Source of the DNA: Oxalobacter formigenes
GTDB taxonomy: Bacteria; Pseudomonadota; Gammaproteobacteria; Burkholderiales; Burkholderiaceae_D
Direction of reading: 5' to 3'
DNA length: 26,142 nucleotides
Assembly: GCA_019424645.1 (NCBI GenBank)
Contig: JAHYZB010000014.1
Span: 26,256-52,397 of the forward strand
Part shown: positions 24,085 through 26,142 of the stretch, in pieces
Layout: each line of letters starts with the position of its first letter
Position numbering within the stretch: position 1 is the stretch's first letter
The notes under the pieces: generated by a model
Seen by the model: only the letters and a program-made list of their open reading frames with translations
Database searches by the model: none
What the model was told of the DNA's origin: nothing
Translations under genes and position numbers: made by a program

Positions 24085-24109
24085 ATTTTCCGTTTGAGAT
24101 TTAAAAGCA

Positions 24110-24133
24110 GTAGATTATCAGTCTGTAGATTAT
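24110..24133. promoter_or_regulatory. Direct repeat in the divergent promoter region (possible operator)
   Basis: GTAGATTAT occurs twice, at 24110-24118 and 24125-24133, 15 bp apart, between the lipoprotein and the XRE start. This placing suits a binding site of the XRE protein. No experiment-based match is known to me. Confidence 0.5.
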
Positions 24134-24161
24134 AAACGAGTAGTGCGTCAATCTGAAGCGC

Positions 24162-24401
24162 ATGAACAAACAAAAATTAATCTCGCACTCAAATGCACGA
24201 CAAAGAATTGCATTTAACCTGAAACGCTTAAGAACCGAGCGGGGATTAAGCCAGGAACGAGCGGCAGAATTGGCCGACTTTCACCGGACTTACGTTTCGC
24301 AGGTCGAGCGCTGCATTACCAATATCAGTATTGATGGCATTGAGCGCCTTGCGCTTGCTCTGAATGTAGACATCCTGGACTTGCTTGCGCCAATGGAATG
24401 A
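24162..24401 (+). CDS. XRE-family transcriptional regulator (R-M controller-like)
   Basis: 79 residues, nearly all helix-turn-helix: RIAFNLKRLRTERGLSQERAAELADFHRTYVSQVERCITNISIDGIERLALALNVDILDLLAP. The recognition region (AELADFHRTYVSQVERC) is typical of the Cro/C.protein type with a short N-terminal arm. The size and position near a type III mod gene resemble a restriction-modification controller, but 1.2 kb with a decayed recombinase separates them. More likely it controls itself and the divergent lipoprotein gene by the direct repeat between them. ATG at 24162; ribosome site not strong (GAAGCGC). Confidence 0.82.
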   Translation: MNKQKLISHSNARQRIAFNLKRLRTERGLSQERAAELADFHRTYVSQVERCITNISIDGIERLALALNVDILDLLAPME

Positions 24402-24433
24402 TGGTCGACATTTTTGCGACGAGAATGACGACG

Positions 24434-24453
24434 TGCTTGCCATATGGCAAGCA
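24434..24453. repeat. 20-bp perfect palindrome
   Basis: TGCTTGCCATATGGCAAGCA, 33 bases after the XRE stop codon. No T run follows, so it does not look like a terminator; it may be a protein-binding site. Confidence 0.6.
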
Positions 24454-24875
24454 GCGAAAATCGATCTGTTTTCTCTTATGGTAATGCTAGCGTGAATCCT
24501 CCAGGTTTTTTTGGAAGGTGCATTATTAAAGTAGTGCTATGTGGACTTCCCATACTAATACGACGAGTTTGTAGTTCTAAAACAGCTATTTCCCATTCTG
24601 CTTTCGCCAAGACCGAACCATATCTCTAGTCACTTCTTTTTCGTGGCAGATGGGGCTGTATCCGCCTGAGCGGCTCCGTGCACTGCGGCCACCACACCGA
24701 GAACCATTACGTGCAGAATTATATGGACATCGCCTATTGTGCTTGAAGAACTGATGAATGAATTTCGTGCGCTACAAAAGCGGATGATGGATTTGATGTC
24801 CAAGGGAGTGCATGGTCGCTGAATATTAAATTCAGGAGCATAAGAAGAGATCGGGTAGCTTTGGTATGTATCTCA

Positions 24876-24905
24876 CTGTTCAGAAAACCACCGTTTTCTG
24901 AACAG
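24876..24905. repeat. Inverted repeat resembling a serine-recombinase crossover site
   Basis: CTGTTCAGAAAAC, centre CACC, GTTTTCTGAACAG: a perfect 13-bp inverted repeat. The AAAACC..GTTTT core resembles the hix/gix sites of DNA invertases. It lies 85 bases before the decayed serine recombinase gene. Confidence 0.55.
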
Positions 24906-24989
24906 ATAAAAACATCGCAATTTTTCGTCTTGAGAGCCGCTTAGAAGTGTTAATATATCCGTCAAGTTTTCAATTTCCTGGTTGTGTCC

Positions 24990-25558
24990 ATGAGTCAACG
25001 TATAGGGTACGCTCGCGTATCAACCGACGATCAGCACTTAAACCTGTAGCGCGCGCTTAAGCAGGCTGGGTGCGACGTTATCTACGAAGAAACGGCCGGC
25101 GGTAAGAATACAGCACGGCCAGAGCTTGAGCAGTGTCGCAAGGCGCTTGGGACAGGAGACACCCTGTAGTTTGGCGACTGGATCGTCTCGGACGCAGCCT
25201 GCCTGACCTAGTGCAGATTGTGGCTGAATTTGAGAAGTGCGGTGTGCATTTTGAGAGTCTGACCGAGAAGATTGAGATGGGCAGCGCATCGGGCAAGCCA
25301 CAATTTCATTTGTTCGCCGCGCTGGCCGAGTTCGAGCGCGGTTTGATCCGTGAACGGACGCAAGCCGGTTTGGCCGCAGCACGTGCCCGAGGTCGCGCCG
25401 GTGGTCGCAAGCCAAAGCTGGACGAGCAGCAGATTAGAGAGATCAAAACCCTGCTGCGTGATCCCGATATTCCGGTTGCGGACGTGGCCCGCCGCTATGG
25501 AGTATCTCGAACCACGATTTACAAGCATTGCTGCGTCGTGCAACCACGTCATCAATAA
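24990..25558 (+). pseudogene. Serine recombinase (DNA invertase/resolvase family), inactivated
   Basis: Starts at ATG 24990 with IGYARVSTDDQHLNL, including the catalytic Ser of the YARVST motif. Codon 20 is a TAG (25047-25049) where the family has Gln (L-Q-R). The same frame then continues as QAGCDVIYEETAGGKNTARP, ELEQCRKALGTGDTL, and hits a second stop at 25167. Shifting frame at this point (one G is missing between 25166 and 25167) gives VVWRLDRLGRSLPDLVQIV, the usual GSASGKPQFHLFAALAEFER and GLIRERTQAGLAAARARGRA, and a C-terminal helix-turn-helix (VADVARRYGVSRTTIYKH). With both lesions repaired it would be a normal ~188-residue enzyme. It should be non-functional now. Confidence 0.88.
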
Positions 25559-25585
25559 CGAAGATAGAAGAGAGAAAGAATTTCC

Positions 25586-26142
25586 GTGTCCAGACTGACT
25601 GATTTGATTGCCAAGGCAAAAGCTAAGGATTCGGCCCTAGGGGCCGAATTGGATCAAGAGTTCAAGATTCTGTCTTCGCGCCTTCCCTTTGGTCTGAACT
25701 TCGAGCGGCATAGCCCGGAAGCTGTAGAGCTTCCGCTGCGCCCAATACGCAAGGGCGACAAGGTGCGGGTTTTACAGGAACGTGGCACAACCCGAAAGGG
25801 TGATCAGCGGCTATGGCAGGTGAAGACCATCCACAAAGCGAAGAAAACGGCTGGCCTGGAGTTGCTGGACACAGCAGAAAACGAAATACAGACCGTGGCG
25901 CTAGATGATTTAGTGGTAGTGGCCGAGTTTCGCGATACCATCTATCCCGGCTTGGTCAGTACCGGCAATGTGCATCGTGGTGGCGACAAGCCTTGCCACA
26001 CAGTTATCAATGGAGAGAACTACCACGTCCTTAAGGCGTTGACCTATACGCACCGGGGCAGGGTGGATGCCATCTACATTGACCCACCGTATAACACAGG
26101 GGCAAAAGACTGGAAGTACAACAACGATTACGTGGAAGGAGA
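25586..26142 (+). CDS. mod: Type III restriction-modification Mod subunit, 5' part
   Basis: 185 codons visible, open to the window edge. GTG start at 25586 with GAGAGAAAG upstream. The N-terminal half is a small domain (LPLRPIRKGDKVRVLQERGT, then WQVKTIHKAKKTAGLELLDT); methyltransferase motifs follow: TVINGENYHVLKALTYTHRG and DAIYIDPPYNTG (the catalytic DPPY motif of N6-adenine methylases), then WKYNNDY. This order (NGENYHVLK...YIDPPYNTG) is typical of type III Mod proteins and of related type IIG/ISP enzymes. It should add methyl groups to adenine in a short asymmetric site together with a Res partner, expected just to the right. It lies 28 bases after the recombinase remnant. Confidence 0.88.
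   Translation, partial: MSRLTDLIAKAKAKDSALGAELDQEFKILSSRLPFGLNFERHSPEAVELPLRPIRKGDKVRVLQERGTTRKGDQRLWQVKTIHKAKKTAGLELLDTAENEIQTVALDDLVVVAEFRDTIYPGLVSTGNVHRGGDKPCHTVINGENYHVLKALTYTHRGRVDAIYIDPPYNTGAKDWKYNNDYVEG

Larger units (their letters stand above)
24402..24989. other. Gene-poor stretch with a palindrome and a decayed coding remnant
   Basis: 588 bases. The left part has a 20-bp perfect palindrome (24434). In the middle (24739-24822) a 27-codon frame gives VLEELMNEFRALQKRMMDLM then SKGVHGR; upstream frames are broken, so this looks like the end of a lost gene. The right part holds a 13-bp inverted repeat (24876). No complete gene is visible on either strand. Confidence 0.5.

Noticed and set aside
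24444..24629. A 61-codon frame after the XRE gene
   Set aside because: Begins inside the 20-bp palindrome, has no ribosome site, and is rich in Ser/Cys with no recognisable pattern.
24162..26142. XRE protein as the controller (C protein) of the type III restriction-modification genes
   Set aside because: Possible by size, but 1.2 kb with a decayed recombinase lies between, and the direct repeat sits at the divergent lipoprotein/XRE promoter instead of before mod. Kept only as an alternative.

Overview
The window looks like Gram-negative, probably betaproteobacterial, chromosomal DNA of moderate GC. The mix of a YbdG-type channel, a glycine-rich autotransporter, an EptA-type lipid A phosphoethanolamine transferase, tail-fibre plus DUF4376 cassettes and a tRNA-Lys(CTT) would fit an Oxalobacter-like Oxalobacteraceae. 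The genus is an inference from gene style; no database search was made.

Layout. (1) 1-12511 is chromosomal backbone: the 3' end of a mechanosensitive channel gene, a MazG-like pyrophosphohydrolase, a membrane protein of unknown function, a winged-helix regulator divergent from a very large (1719 aa) autotransporter with glycine-rich loops, then on the minus strand a META/DUF4377 lipoprotein, a two-gene nitroreductase operon (one member exported) and an eptA-type gene. Clear hairpin terminators separate the units. (2) 12512-16165 is an orphan tail-fibre block of two cassettes. The first (collar-domain fibre + DUF4376 protein) is intact. The second is broken by an in-frame TAA, a frameshift at a run of seven G, and a frameshift in its last gene. 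(3) 16248-16332 holds the terminator and only the 3' half of a minus-strand tRNA-Lys(CTT). This is the signature of an attachment site, and the integrated element lies to its right. (4) 16493-21185 is the integration/replication module of that element: tyrosine integrase, an unknown protein ending in 10-bp tandem repeats, an AlpA/excisionase-like protein, an HTH protein, a 31-residue membrane peptide, a prim-pol type primase carrying a second 10-bp repeat array, an unknown protein and a ribbon-helix-helix-like protein. (5) 21296-26142 is cargo: a tightly packed minus-strand cluster of five genes of unknown function (one lipoprotein, one multi-spanning membrane protein), a divergent XRE regulator, a decayed serine recombinase with a nearby hix-like inverted repeat, and the start of a type III restriction-modification mod gene that runs off the window.

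How it works together: the left part is ordinary surface/envelope and housekeeping DNA. The right part is a tRNA-Lys genomic island whose integrase, putative excisionase and primase would move or copy it. Its cargo pairs DNA modification (type III Mod) with an uncharacterised envelope gene cluster next to a small XRE regulator. The cluster of unknown genes and the autotransporter architecture are the best candidates for something not described before.
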